This document shows, piece by piece, positions 8,387-15,648 of a stretch of DNA of 64,000 nt. The position numbers were made by a program, and so were the translations under genes. The stretch is from DASQUK01 sp035697145. Lineage in GTDB: Bacteria > Actinomycetota > Acidimicrobiia > Acidimicrobiales > VFJN01. Where the stretch lies: positions 1 through 64,000 of the forward strand of contig DASSDL010000149.1 of assembly GCA_035697145.1 (NCBI GenBank), given 5' to 3'. The notes under the pieces were generated by a model, which did not search any database, had not been told where the DNA came from, and saw only the letters and a list, made by a program, of their open reading frames with translations. Position 1 is the stretch's first letter. Each line of letters opens with the position of its first letter.

Positions 8387-9484
8387 ATGACCACGCTGCT
8401 GATGATCGGGACGCGCAAGGGGCTCTTCCTCGCCCGCAGCGACGACCGCCTCTCCTGGTCGCTGGACGGCCCGCAGTTCCCGATGAACGCCGTCTACGCC
8501 GCTGCCATCGACGCCCGTCCGGCAGCCTCGGGTCGATGGGTGCGCCTGTTGGCGGGTGCCGACAGCGAGCACTGGGGCCCGTCCGTGTTCCGGTCGGACG
8601 ACTTCGGCGCGTCCTGGCACGAGACCGAGGGCGGTGCGATCCGCTTCCCGACCGAGACCGGCGAGGCTCTGGTGCGGACGTGGCAGCTTCGTCCCGCCGG
8701 TGCCGACCAGCCCAGCCTGGTGTGGGCCGGTGCCGAGCCCGGAGCGCTGTTCCGCTCCGACGACGGTGGCGAGACGTTCTCGCTGGTGGAGAGCCTGTGG
8801 GACCACCCGCACCGCGAGCACTGGATGCCGGGCGGGGGCGGCCTCTGCCTGCACACGATCATGCCGCACGCCACCGACCCCGACCGCATGCTCGTCGGTG
8901 TCTCGGCGGCGGGCGTGTACCGCACCGACGACGGGGGCAAGTCGTGGGAGGCCTCCAACACGGGGATTGACGCCTGGCGGTCACCAGACCAGCATCCCGA
9001 GTTCGGTCAGTGCGTCCACAAGTTCGACGGCCAGCGAGACCGACCCGACCAGCTGTTCCTCCAGAACCACGGCGGCGTCTACCGCAGCGACGACTTCGGC
9101 GCCTCGTGGCGCGCCATCGGCCAGAACCTGCCGGCCGACTTCGGCTTCCCAGTGGCCGCGCATCCGCACCGGGCAGGCACGGCGTACGTCTATCCGCTGG
9201 TCAAGGACGAGCACCGGATGCCGCCCGAGGACCGATGCCGCATCTACCGGACGACCGACGCCGGTGAGAGCTGGGAGGCCCTCGCCGACGGTCTGCCCCA
9301 GGAGCACGCGTATGTGAGCGTCCTGCGCGACGCGCTGTGCACCGACGACGCCGACCCCGCCGGCGTGTACCTCGGGACCCGCTCGGGCGAGGTGTTCGCT
9401 AGCGCCGACGAGGGGACGTCGTGGACGTCGATCGTCCGCCATCTGCCGGACGTGCTGGTGGTGCGGGCGGCCGAGCTGCCGTGA
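8387..9484 (+). CDS. BNR/sortilin-type beta-propeller protein (exo-alpha-sialidase-like)
   Basis: A 365-residue protein without a signal peptide, made of repeated BNR or Asp-box motifs: FRSDDFGASWHET, FRSDDGGETFSL, YRTDDGGKSWEAS, YRSDDFGASWRAI, YRTTDAGESWEAL and FASADEGTSWTSI. The repeats form a beta-propeller like those of sialidases and plant photosystem assembly factors. No sialidase Arg triad is evident, so enzyme function should not be assumed. ATG 8387 has a GGGGGTG site just before it; GTG 8381 is possible. Its stop overlaps the start of the MoaD/ThiS-like gene by GTGA, so the two are probably made together. Confidence 0.82.
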   Translation: MTTLLMIGTRKGLFLARSDDRLSWSLDGPQFPMNAVYAAAIDARPAASGRWVRLLAGADSEHWGPSVFRSDDFGASWHETEGGAIRFPTETGEALVRTWQLRPAGADQPSLVWAGAEPGALFRSDDGGETFSLVESLWDHPHREHWMPGGGGLCLHTIMPHATDPDRMLVGVSAAGVYRTDDGGKSWEASNTGIDAWRSPDQHPEFGQCVHKFDGQRDRPDQLFLQNHGGVYRSDDFGASWRAIGQNLPADFGFPVAAHPHRAGTAYVYPLVKDEHRMPPEDRCRIYRTTDAGESWEALADGLPQEHAYVSVLRDALCTDDADPAGVYLGTRSGEVFASADEGTSWTSIVRHLPDVLVVRAAELP

Positions 9485-9789
9485 CATCGGCGTCCGCCAC
9501 CGTCCACCTGCGGGTGCCGGCCAGCCTGCGCACATACACGGGAGGGAGCTCCGCGGTCGACGTCGACCTCACCGGGCTCGGCGAGAAACCGACGGTCCGG
9601 GCCTTGCTCGACCATCTCGCGGGCACACATCCCGATCTCGAGCGCCGGATACGCGACGAGCAACGGCGCCTCCGCCGGCACGTCAACGTGTTCTTGGGGA
9701 ACGACAACGTCCGCGACCTGTCCGAGCAGGACACGCCACTGACCGCCGGGGTCGAGGTCGCGATCATGCCGGCGGTGTCCGGCGGCTGA
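9481..9789 (+). CDS. MoaD/ThiS-family ubiquitin-like sulfur carrier
   Basis: A small protein of 102 residues with the beta-grasp fold pattern VHLRVPASLRTYTGG ... VRALLDHLAGTHPDLERRI ... HVNVFLGNDNVRDL ... AGVEVAIMPAVSGG. It ends in Gly-Gly, the site that is adenylated and thiocarboxylated in MoaD, ThiS and CysO. A mature C-terminus suggests a functional sulfur carrier. The GTG start overlaps the preceding stop (GTGA). No MoaE, ThiG, CysM or E1-like partner is in the window, so its acceptor pathway (molybdopterin, thiazole, cysteine) is unknown. The longer in-frame reading from 9421 is inside the propeller gene. Confidence 0.8.
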   Translation: MTSASATVHLRVPASLRTYTGGSSAVDVDLTGLGEKPTVRALLDHLAGTHPDLERRIRDEQRRLRRHVNVFLGNDNVRDLSEQDTPLTAGVEVAIMPAVSGG

Positions 9790-9799
9790 GCGACCGGGC

Positions 9800-11071
9800 T
9801 CAGAAGTCGGTCGAGCAGTACGGCGCCCGGTCGGGGCGGAACATGCCGTCGGCACGCGTCACCGCCCCCGACGTGCGCTCGTCGATCAGGCCGGCCCGGT
9901 GGAGCGTGGACCAGGACACGCCGCCCAGCAGCAGGGCGCCCAGATCGGCGACGCCCACCACCACGTCGGGCTCCGCATCGCTGCGCCGGCAGGTCGCACC
10001 GTCGGGACCTCCGTCGAGGCGGAACCGCCCGCCCAGCGCCGGCCGGACCGGATCGATCACCTCCAGGACGCATGCGCCCTCGACGGCGTAGCGGCGCCGA
10101 GCCAGGCAGGCGGAGACGTCGAACGGCCTCAACCACAGGTGATCGACCTCGCGCGTCACCTGCAGCGCCCGGGGATTGGCGAGGCGCCAGCGGAACGGCA
10201 GGTCAAGCGGCGCTGCGGCCCATTCAACCGTGCCGACGAGGTCAACACCGCGTACGAACCGCAGCAGCGCGGTGGCGACGCCGTCGTCGACCGCGGCGAC
10301 GGACTCGACGCGCACCTCGTGGGGCAGGGGGCGCCCGCTCCCCCATCCCTGCTTGACCCGATAGGTGACGAACCCGTCGGGAACCCCGGCCGCGTCCTCG
10401 TGCACGGCGACAAAGCGAGCGCTGGCCCCGTCACGGTCCTCCTCGACATCCAGTGCCAGCATCTCCCACCACGCGGCCGGCCGCCGCACCTCGCCCGGCA
10501 CGCGGCGCCAATACCGCTCCCACACCGCCGGCAGCACCGGGCCGGCCTCGGCGTCGGACATCACGCGGATGCGGCTCGCATCCCGGTCGTCCACCGTCGG
10601 CTCGCTGCCGTCATCGGTCAGGGGCTCGACCTCAGCGGCGCTGGGCCGGTCGATGGACAGCGACTGGAACCGCGTGGCCACGCCGTACCCGAAGCGCCGG
10701 TAGATGCCGCCCTCGCTGGCCGTCAACCCGGCGATCGGCTCGCCCCGGTCGAGCGCCTGGTCGTGCACTGCCTCCATGAGCGTGCGCAGGATTCCCCGCC
10801 GCCGGTATGCCGGCGACACGCCCACCTCGGTCACGCCGGCGAGGGGCAGCGTCTCGCCCCCGGGTAGCGCCAGAGCCATCGAGAAGCTGGCCCCCGTGCC
10901 GGCGAGCACCTCGCCGTCGTCCACGACGAACACCCGGTCCGGCTCGGTCACCAGTGCCGCCTGCTTGCGATAGTTCTCGGTTGCCCGCGGACCCACGGCG
11001 AACGCCAGCGCCGTGAGGTCGATCGTCGCCGCCAGCTCCTCGGGCTCGATCAGCCTCGCCTTCCAGGTCAC
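9800..11071 (-). CDS. Eis-like GNAT N-acetyltransferase
   Basis: A 423-residue protein with the three-part layout of the Eis family. An N-terminal GNAT domain has the acetyl-CoA motif VGVSPAYRRRGILRTLM, followed by ASEGGIYRRFGYG. A second GNAT-like domain and a C-terminal SCP-2-like domain follow. It ends PYCSTDF; in Eis the free C-terminal Phe carboxylate acts in catalysis, so the conserved ending suggests activity. Known members acetylate aminoglycosides or lysines; the substrate here is unknown. GTG 11071 (VTWKARLIEPEE) was chosen because the in-frame ATG at 11113 lies inside palindromic element copy 2. Confidence 0.82.
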   Translation of the reverse strand: MTWKARLIEPEELAATIDLTALAFAVGPRATENYRKQAALVTEPDRVFVVDDGEVLAGTGASFSMALALPGGETLPLAGVTEVGVSPAYRRRGILRTLMEAVHDQALDRGEPIAGLTASEGGIYRRFGYGVATRFQSLSIDRPSAAEVEPLTDDGSEPTVDDRDASRIRVMSDAEAGPVLPAVWERYWRRVPGEVRRPAAWWEMLALDVEEDRDGASARFVAVHEDAAGVPDGFVTYRVKQGWGSGRPLPHEVRVESVAAVDDGVATALLRFVRGVDLVGTVEWAAAPLDLPFRWRLANPRALQVTREVDHLWLRPFDVSACLARRRYAVEGACVLEVIDPVRPALGGRFRLDGGPDGATCRRSDAEPDVVVGVADLGALLLGGVSWSTLHRAGLIDERTSGAVTRADGMFRPDRAPYCSTDF

Positions 11072-11104
11072 GGCCAGCAGATTCGCACGTGCACCGCCAG
11101 CACG

Positions 11105-11203
11105 CCGAGGCAATAGCGAACGGCCCCGGAAGGGTGAGGCAATGGCGAACGGAAACCGTTCGTTATGCCCTTGGGCTCACCGCCGCGTTCGCCATTGCCT
11201 CCG
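11105..11203. repeat. Palindromic element, copy 2 (forward-forward-reverse-reverse units)
   Basis: Forward units at 11105-11123 (CCGAGGCAATAGCGAACGG) and 11134-11152, reverse units at 11156-11169 (degenerate) and 11185-11203. The centre CGAACGG-AAA-CCGTTCG is a perfect 7-bp hairpin with an AAA loop. Located between the 3' end of gatB and the start of the Eis-like gene, both on the minus strand. Confidence 0.9.
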
Positions 11204-11215
11204 CCTCGTCGTGGG

Positions 11216-12670
11216 TCAGGCGCCGGCGCGCTGGCGCAGGAGGGCCGTCACCGCCCCGCCGTCAGCCCGGCGATGGGTCGCCTCCATCACCTGGCCGACG
11301 AAGAATCCCGTGAGCTTGCCCCGCAGCTTGTCGTCGCCCTCCACGAAGCGCGTCCACTGGTCGGCGTTGGCGGCGATGACCTGGTCGACCACGGCCGCCA
11401 GATCGTCGGCGCTCATCGCCTCGTAGTCCTTGGCCTTGGCGATGGCGGCGGGATCGTCTCCGCTGGCCACCATCTCGGCCAGCACCGCCTTGGCCTGCGT
11501 GGCGGTGAGCTCGCCCGCGGTCTCCATGGACACCAGCGCCGCCAGCTTGGCGGGATCCAACGCCTCGGCTCCCTCGACGGCCAGGTTGTGCTCGACGTGC
11601 GTGAGCACGCGCGCCGGATCGCCTCCCGCGGCGATGGCGGCGAGCGCCAGGCCGTCGAGGCGCCGTTCGACGGCGATGGCGACGGCGCCGGCGTTCGACC
11701 CCACTCCGGCGGCGGCGGCCAGCGCGGTGCGACGCGCCGCGGGAAGGACGGGCAGCTCGGCGTCGACGCGGGAGATCCACTCGTCGCCGGGGTCGAGCGG
11801 CACGAGGTCGGGCTCCGGGAAGTAGCGGTAGTCCTCCGCCTCCTCCTTGGTGCGCAACGTGCCGGTCCGGCCCTCGTCCTCGTTCCAGTGGCGGGTCTCC
11901 TGCCGCACCGTCTCGCCCGACTCGATGAGCTCGATCTGGCGGCGGGCCTCGTAGTCGATGGCCCGCCCCAACGACCGCAGCGAGTTGAGGTTCTTGATCT
12001 CGCAGCGGGTGCCGAGGGGATCGCCGGGGCGGTGGATGGAGACATTGGCGTCGACCCGCAGGGACCCTTCCTCCATCTTGGCGTCGGACGCGCCGGTGGC
12101 GAGCAGGATGGCTCGCAGCTCGGACACGTAGGCCCGGGCGTCGTCGGCCGAACGCAGGTCGGGCTTGGACACGATCTCGAGCAGCGGGACGCCGGCGCGG
12201 TTGTAGTCGACGAGGCTGTAGCCGGCGTCGTGGATACGACCGCCGCCACCGACGTGCGTGGACTTGCCGGTGTCCTCTTCGATGTGCGCCCGCTCGATCC
12301 CCACGGTCGAGCCAGAATGCGGCAGCTCCAGCCGGCCCTCGACGTTGATGGGCAGGTCGTACTGGCTTATCTGGTAGTTCTTCGGCATGTCCGGATAGAA
12401 GTAGTTCTTCCGGGCGAAGATCGACCTGCGCACCTCGCAGTGCAGGGCTCGGCCGAGCCGCATCGCCAGGGTGACCGCCTGCTCGTTGAGGACCGGTAGC
12501 GAGCCGGGCAGGCCGAGGCACACGGGGCACACGTTGGTGTTGGGCTCGTCGCCGAAGCGGTTGGGGCATCCGCAGAACAGCTTGGTCCGGGTGGCCAGCT
12601 CGGCATGTACCTCGAGGCCGATGACGGTCTCCCACTCGGTGGCGGTGGTGGTGGTGGTGGTGGCGCTCAC
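11216..12670 (-). CDS. gatB: Asp-tRNA(Asn)/Glu-tRNA(Gln) amidotransferase subunit B
   Basis: GatB binds the mischarged tRNA and activates its side-chain carboxylate, so that GatA-derived ammonia can amidate it. The 484-residue length is normal. The N-terminal cradle begins ETVIGLEVHAELATRTKLFCGC and includes the zinc-ligand region CGCPNRFG ... CPVCLGLPG; DMPKNYQISQYD and VDYNRAGVPLLEIVS are further signatures, and a C-terminal YqeY-like tail follows. The GTG start overlaps the gatA stop (GTGA). The N-terminus contains six consecutive Thr codons, all ACC, a simple repeat at 12644-12661. Confidence 0.96.
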   Translation of the reverse strand: MSATTTTTTATEWETVIGLEVHAELATRTKLFCGCPNRFGDEPNTNVCPVCLGLPGSLPVLNEQAVTLAMRLGRALHCEVRRSIFARKNYFYPDMPKNYQISQYDLPINVEGRLELPHSGSTVGIERAHIEEDTGKSTHVGGGGRIHDAGYSLVDYNRAGVPLLEIVSKPDLRSADDARAYVSELRAILLATGASDAKMEEGSLRVDANVSIHRPGDPLGTRCEIKNLNSLRSLGRAIDYEARRQIELIESGETVRQETRHWNEDEGRTGTLRTKEEAEDYRYFPEPDLVPLDPGDEWISRVDAELPVLPAARRTALAAAAGVGSNAGAVAIAVERRLDGLALAAIAAGGDPARVLTHVEHNLAVEGAEALDPAKLAALVSMETAGELTATQAKAVLAEMVASGDDPAAIAKAKDYEAMSADDLAAVVDQVIAANADQWTRFVEGDDKLRGKLTGFFVGQVMEATHRRADGGAVTALLRQRAGA

Positions 12671-14121
12671 GCGCCTTCCTCCCCGCCCGGTGCGGCCGCC
12701 TCGACCGCCGCCGCGGCCCGGAACATCGTCGCCTCGCCCAGCGCCGGCGCCATCACCTGCACCCCCACCGGCAGCCCGTCGTCGCCGGTGCCGAACGGGA
12801 CCGAGACTGCGGGGTGTCCCGACAGGTTCGAGGGGATCGTGCACACGTCGTTCAGGTACATGGTCAGCGGGTCGGCCGTCTTCGCCCCCAACGCGAAGGC
12901 GGTGGATGGGGCGGTCGGACCAACGAGCACGTCGAAGCGCTCGTAGGCCGCGTCGAAGTCACGGATGATGAGCGTGCGCACCCGCTGCGCCTTGCCGTAG
13001 AACGCGTCGTAGTAGCCGGCCGACAACGCGTAGGTGCCGAGCATGATGCGCCGCTCGACCTCGGCGCCGAACCCGGCGGTGCGGGTGCGGTCGTACATCT
13101 CACCGGTCGTGGGCGCGTCCACCCGTAGCCCGAAGCGCACCCCGTCGTACCGGGCCAGGTTGCTCGACGCCTCGGCAGGATTGATGAGGTAGTAGGCGGT
13201 CAGCCCGTAGACGACGGCGGGTACCGAGACCTCGTCGACCTTGGCCCCCGCCTCCTCGAGGGCGTCGATGGCTTGGCGCACCCGGGCCAACACGTCCGGC
13301 TGGATGCCCTCGGCCTCGCACAGCTCGGTCACGACCCCGACGCGCAGCCCAGCGACACCCTCCGCGAGGCCGGCACCCACGTCCGGCACGGGTTCGGGGA
13401 TCGACGTGGCGTCGCGGGGATCGTGCCCGGCGATGGCCTGGTAGAGCGCGGCGGCGTCGGCCACCGTGCGACTGAGTGGTCCGATCTGGTCGAGCGAGCT
13501 GGCGAACGCCACCAACCCGTAGCGGGACACCCGGCCGTAGGTGGGCTTCACGCCCACGACGCCGCAGAGCGCCGCAGGTTGGCGGATCGACCCCCCGGTG
13601 TCCGAGCCGAGGCCCAGCCCGGCGAAGCCCGCGGCCACTGCCGCTGCCGAGCCCCCAGACGACCCGCCCGGGACCTTCGTCGTGTCGTGCGGATTGCGGG
13701 TGGGGCCGAACGCAGAGTTCTCGGTGGAGCTGCCCATAGCGAACTCGTCGAGGTTGGTCTTGCCGATCACGATGGCGCCCGACTCGGCCAGCCTCTCGAC
13801 CACGGTGGCGTCGTAGGGCGGCCGCCACCCCTCGAGGATCCGCGAGGAGCAGGTGGTGGGGACGCCGGCGGTACAGATGTTGTCCTTCAGGGCGATCGGC
13901 ACGCCCGCCAGCGGCCCCGGGTCCTCGCCCGCCGCCACCCGGCGGTCGATGGCGAGGGCCGCTTGGCGGGCTTCGTCGGCCAGCACCAGGTTGAAGGCGT
14001 GGATCTCGCCCTCGCGGGACTCGATGGCGGCAAGGTGCTCGTCGACGACGTCAGCGGCCGGGCGCCTCCCGGCGCGCACGGCGGCGGCGATGTCGAGCGC
14101 GGTGTCCGTCGGTGCCGTCAC
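12667..14121 (-). CDS. gatA: Asp-tRNA(Asn)/Glu-tRNA(Gln) amidotransferase subunit A
   Basis: Amidase-signature glutaminase that releases ammonia for transfer to the tRNA-bound Asp or Glu held by GatB. It has 484 residues. The Ser-cisSer-Lys catalytic set is visible as GVPIALKDNICT (Lys), PGGSSGGSAAAVAAG (cis-Ser) and GSDTGGSIRQPA (nucleophile Ser). GTG 14121 (VTAPTDTALDIAAAV) overlaps the gatC stop by GTGA. The order gatC-gatA-gatB with 4-nt overlaps indicates a single translationally coupled operon. Confidence 0.96.
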   Translation of the reverse strand: MTAPTDTALDIAAAVRAGRRPAADVVDEHLAAIESREGEIHAFNLVLADEARQAALAIDRRVAAGEDPGPLAGVPIALKDNICTAGVPTTCSSRILEGWRPPYDATVVERLAESGAIVIGKTNLDEFAMGSSTENSAFGPTRNPHDTTKVPGGSSGGSAAAVAAGFAGLGLGSDTGGSIRQPAALCGVVGVKPTYGRVSRYGLVAFASSLDQIGPLSRTVADAAALYQAIAGHDPRDATSIPEPVPDVGAGLAEGVAGLRVGVVTELCEAEGIQPDVLARVRQAIDALEEAGAKVDEVSVPAVVYGLTAYYLINPAEASSNLARYDGVRFGLRVDAPTTGEMYDRTRTAGFGAEVERRIMLGTYALSAGYYDAFYGKAQRVRTLIIRDFDAAYERFDVLVGPTAPSTAFALGAKTADPLTMYLNDVCTIPSNLSGHPAVSVPFGTGDDGLPVGVQVMAPALGEATMFRAAAAVEAAAPGGEEGA

Positions 14122-14417
14122 GGGGCGTCCCCCAGCACCGGCGGGACGCGGAACTGACCATCCTCGGTGGCGGGCGCGCCGGCCAGGACGGCCTCGCGGT
14201 CGAGGCACGGGCGCTCCTCGTCAGCGCGCACGACATTGACGAGCGGATAGGGATGCGCGGTCGGGGGCACGTCGGCCACGTCGAGCGCCTCGACGTCGCG
14301 GGCGTGGTCGAGGACCTTGGCGAGCTGCTCGGTGAACGTGTCGAGCTCGACGTCGGTGAGCAGGAGCCGGGCCAGCCGCGCCACGTGCGCGACCTCGTCG
14401 CGGGTGATCTGCGCCAT
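14118..14417 (-). CDS. gatC: Asp-tRNA(Asn)/Glu-tRNA(Gln) amidotransferase subunit C
   Basis: Small scaffold subunit that wraps GatA and GatB and stabilises the complex. At 99 residues the length is normal. It starts MAQITRDEVAHVARLARLLLTD, the family N-terminal helix, and ends with the expected region EDGQFRVPPVLGD. First gene of the gatCAB operon; its promoter should lie in the intergenic region 14418-14865. Confidence 0.93.
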   Translation of the reverse strand: MAQITRDEVAHVARLARLLLTDVELDTFTEQLAKVLDHARDVEALDVADVPPTAHPYPLVNVVRADEERPCLDREAVLAGAPATEDGQFRVPPVLGDAP

Positions 14418-14865
14418 GCCGGCATGGTAGGCGGGCCCCGTCCGAACCCGTGCAGGGGTTCCGAGCCTCAGGTGGCGACCCTGGTCCTCGAGGAATTGGC
14501 GGACCTTCTCGGGCCCACGATCGCCGGCTAATCGATCTCGGGCTTTAGAGCCGCCGCGGGGCTCCGCCGCATGACCATCCCCCACCAAGTCGAACGCATC
14601 CGGTACACCACGCCAAATCGGTTGAGTGGTGGTCGTCATACACCACTAGTGCGAACCCGGCTATCCCGAAAGGACCATGCACAATGCCAGCCATAACGCA
14701 GCGACCGCTAGCCCGCGTCTCAACGGCTTCGGTCGACATTGCGTCCGGCGCCGCGGCGCCCCACGCCTGGTTGCCGAGCTCCGGCATCCCAGTTGCCGAT
14801 TGCCCCGGCGGACTCGCCATGCGGGTGATCGCGGTCTTCATCGGCCTGAGGAAACGAGGTGACCC
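14418..14865. other. Intergenic region between divergent gatC and F420-ligase-like gene
   Basis: About 450 bp without a well-supported gene. It must hold the gatC promoter. A GAGCC/GGCTC hairpin is visible around 14548-14563. Near its right end is a possible 61-codon frame (14684-14869). No tRNA or repeat is seen. Confidence 0.5.
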
Positions 14866-14869
14866 GTGA
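14684..14869 (+). CDS. Possible small protein, unknown
   Basis: A 61-codon frame with a GAAAGGA ribosome-site-like sequence about 9 nt before its ATG. Its TGA overlaps the GTG start of the next gene (GTGA), as seen in real operons in this window. Against it: the sequence resembles no family I know, a second frame at 14677 shares the same ribosome site, and there is no clear coding bias. It may be a chance frame in the untranslated leader of the F420-ligase-like gene. Confidence 0.22.
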   Translation: MPAITQRPLARVSTASVDIASGAAAPHAWLPSSGIPVADCPGGLAMRVIAVFIGLRKRGDP

Positions 14870-15648
14870 GCACCCTATTACCCCCGCGCGCTTACCCGTT
14901 GGAGCTACCGGCGGCACTGTTGCCCGGCGAGACATTCGTCTCCTCGGTGACCGTGGGCGGCGAACGGTTCGACAGGATGGTGGTGTGCACCCCGTGGATG
15001 ACCGCCGAGGTCGACCTCGTCGAGCTATTGCGGGAGATGGTGGTCGAGCGGTTGCAGCCCGGCGACGTGGTAGCGATTAGTGAGAAGGTCGTCGTGGTGA
15101 CGACCGGGCGCGGCATCCCCGCGTCGATGGTGCAGCCCGGGCGCCTGGCCACGTTCGCAGCCAGGCACATACGTCCCATAGGGGACTCTCGGGGTCTCAG
15201 CATCCCCGAGAAGATGCAGCTGGTGATCGACATTGTCGGCCGCTGGCGCGTGATCCTGGCCGCAGCCGTGGCGGCAGCGGCGCGACCTCTGGGGATCCAC
15301 GGGCCCTTCTACATCGTCGCTGGCTACGTGGCCCGCAGTATGGACGGGATGCGGCCACCCTACGGTGATGTGCTGCTCCCGCCGCTGCCACCCCGGACGG
15401 CCCGTTCCATCGCCGGGCAGCTCACGACGGAGGTCGGTCATCCGGTGGCGATCGTCGATATCAACGACCGAGGCGGGTCGGTGCGAGCGGTGGCGGGGCC
15501 GGCGATGCCCAAACGGCTGCTGGCCGCGGTGCTGGCGGACAACCCCATGGGCCAACGGGATCGGGCAACGCCGATCGTGGTGGTCCACCGGGCGGACTCC
15601 CAGGAGCACGCGCGGCCGCTGGTCACGAGCGGCCGGCGTCACCACTAG
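14866..15648 (+). CDS. F420-0:gamma-glutamyl ligase-like (CofE-fold) protein
   Basis: A 260-residue protein whose N-terminal half, LQPGDVVAISEKVVVVTTGR, parallels the CofE/FbiB motif (GDVVVVTSKVVSKxEGR). Later blocks PPYGDVLLPPLPP and VAIVDINDRGGSVRAVAG parallel the CofE YGNEL and DTMGR regions but lack their usual acidic metal-ligand pattern. CofE adds glutamate to coenzyme F420. This stand-alone divergent version lacks the FbiB nitroreductase domain and no F420 synthesis gene is nearby, so its substrate may differ. The GTG start has GAGG about 10 nt upstream. Its 3' end overlaps the convergent MurJ-like gene by 26 bp. Confidence 0.6.
   Translation: MSTLLPPRAYPLELPAALLPGETFVSSVTVGGERFDRMVVCTPWMTAEVDLVELLREMVVERLQPGDVVAISEKVVVVTTGRGIPASMVQPGRLATFAARHIRPIGDSRGLSIPEKMQLVIDIVGRWRVILAAAVAAAARPLGIHGPFYIVAGYVARSMDGMRPPYGDVLLPPLPPRTARSIAGQLTTEVGHPVAIVDINDRGGSVRAVAGPAMPKRLLAAVLADNPMGQRDRATPIVVVHRADSQEHARPLVTSGRRHH

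Noticed and set aside
14450..14490. tRNA-like GGTTCCGAG segment downstream of gatC start region
   Set aside because: No acceptor or anticodon stems can be formed around it; it is not a tRNA gene.
14545..14841. Minus-strand open frame of 98 codons in the gatC upstream region
   Set aside because: No ribosome site, no family, and atypical composition; likely chance.
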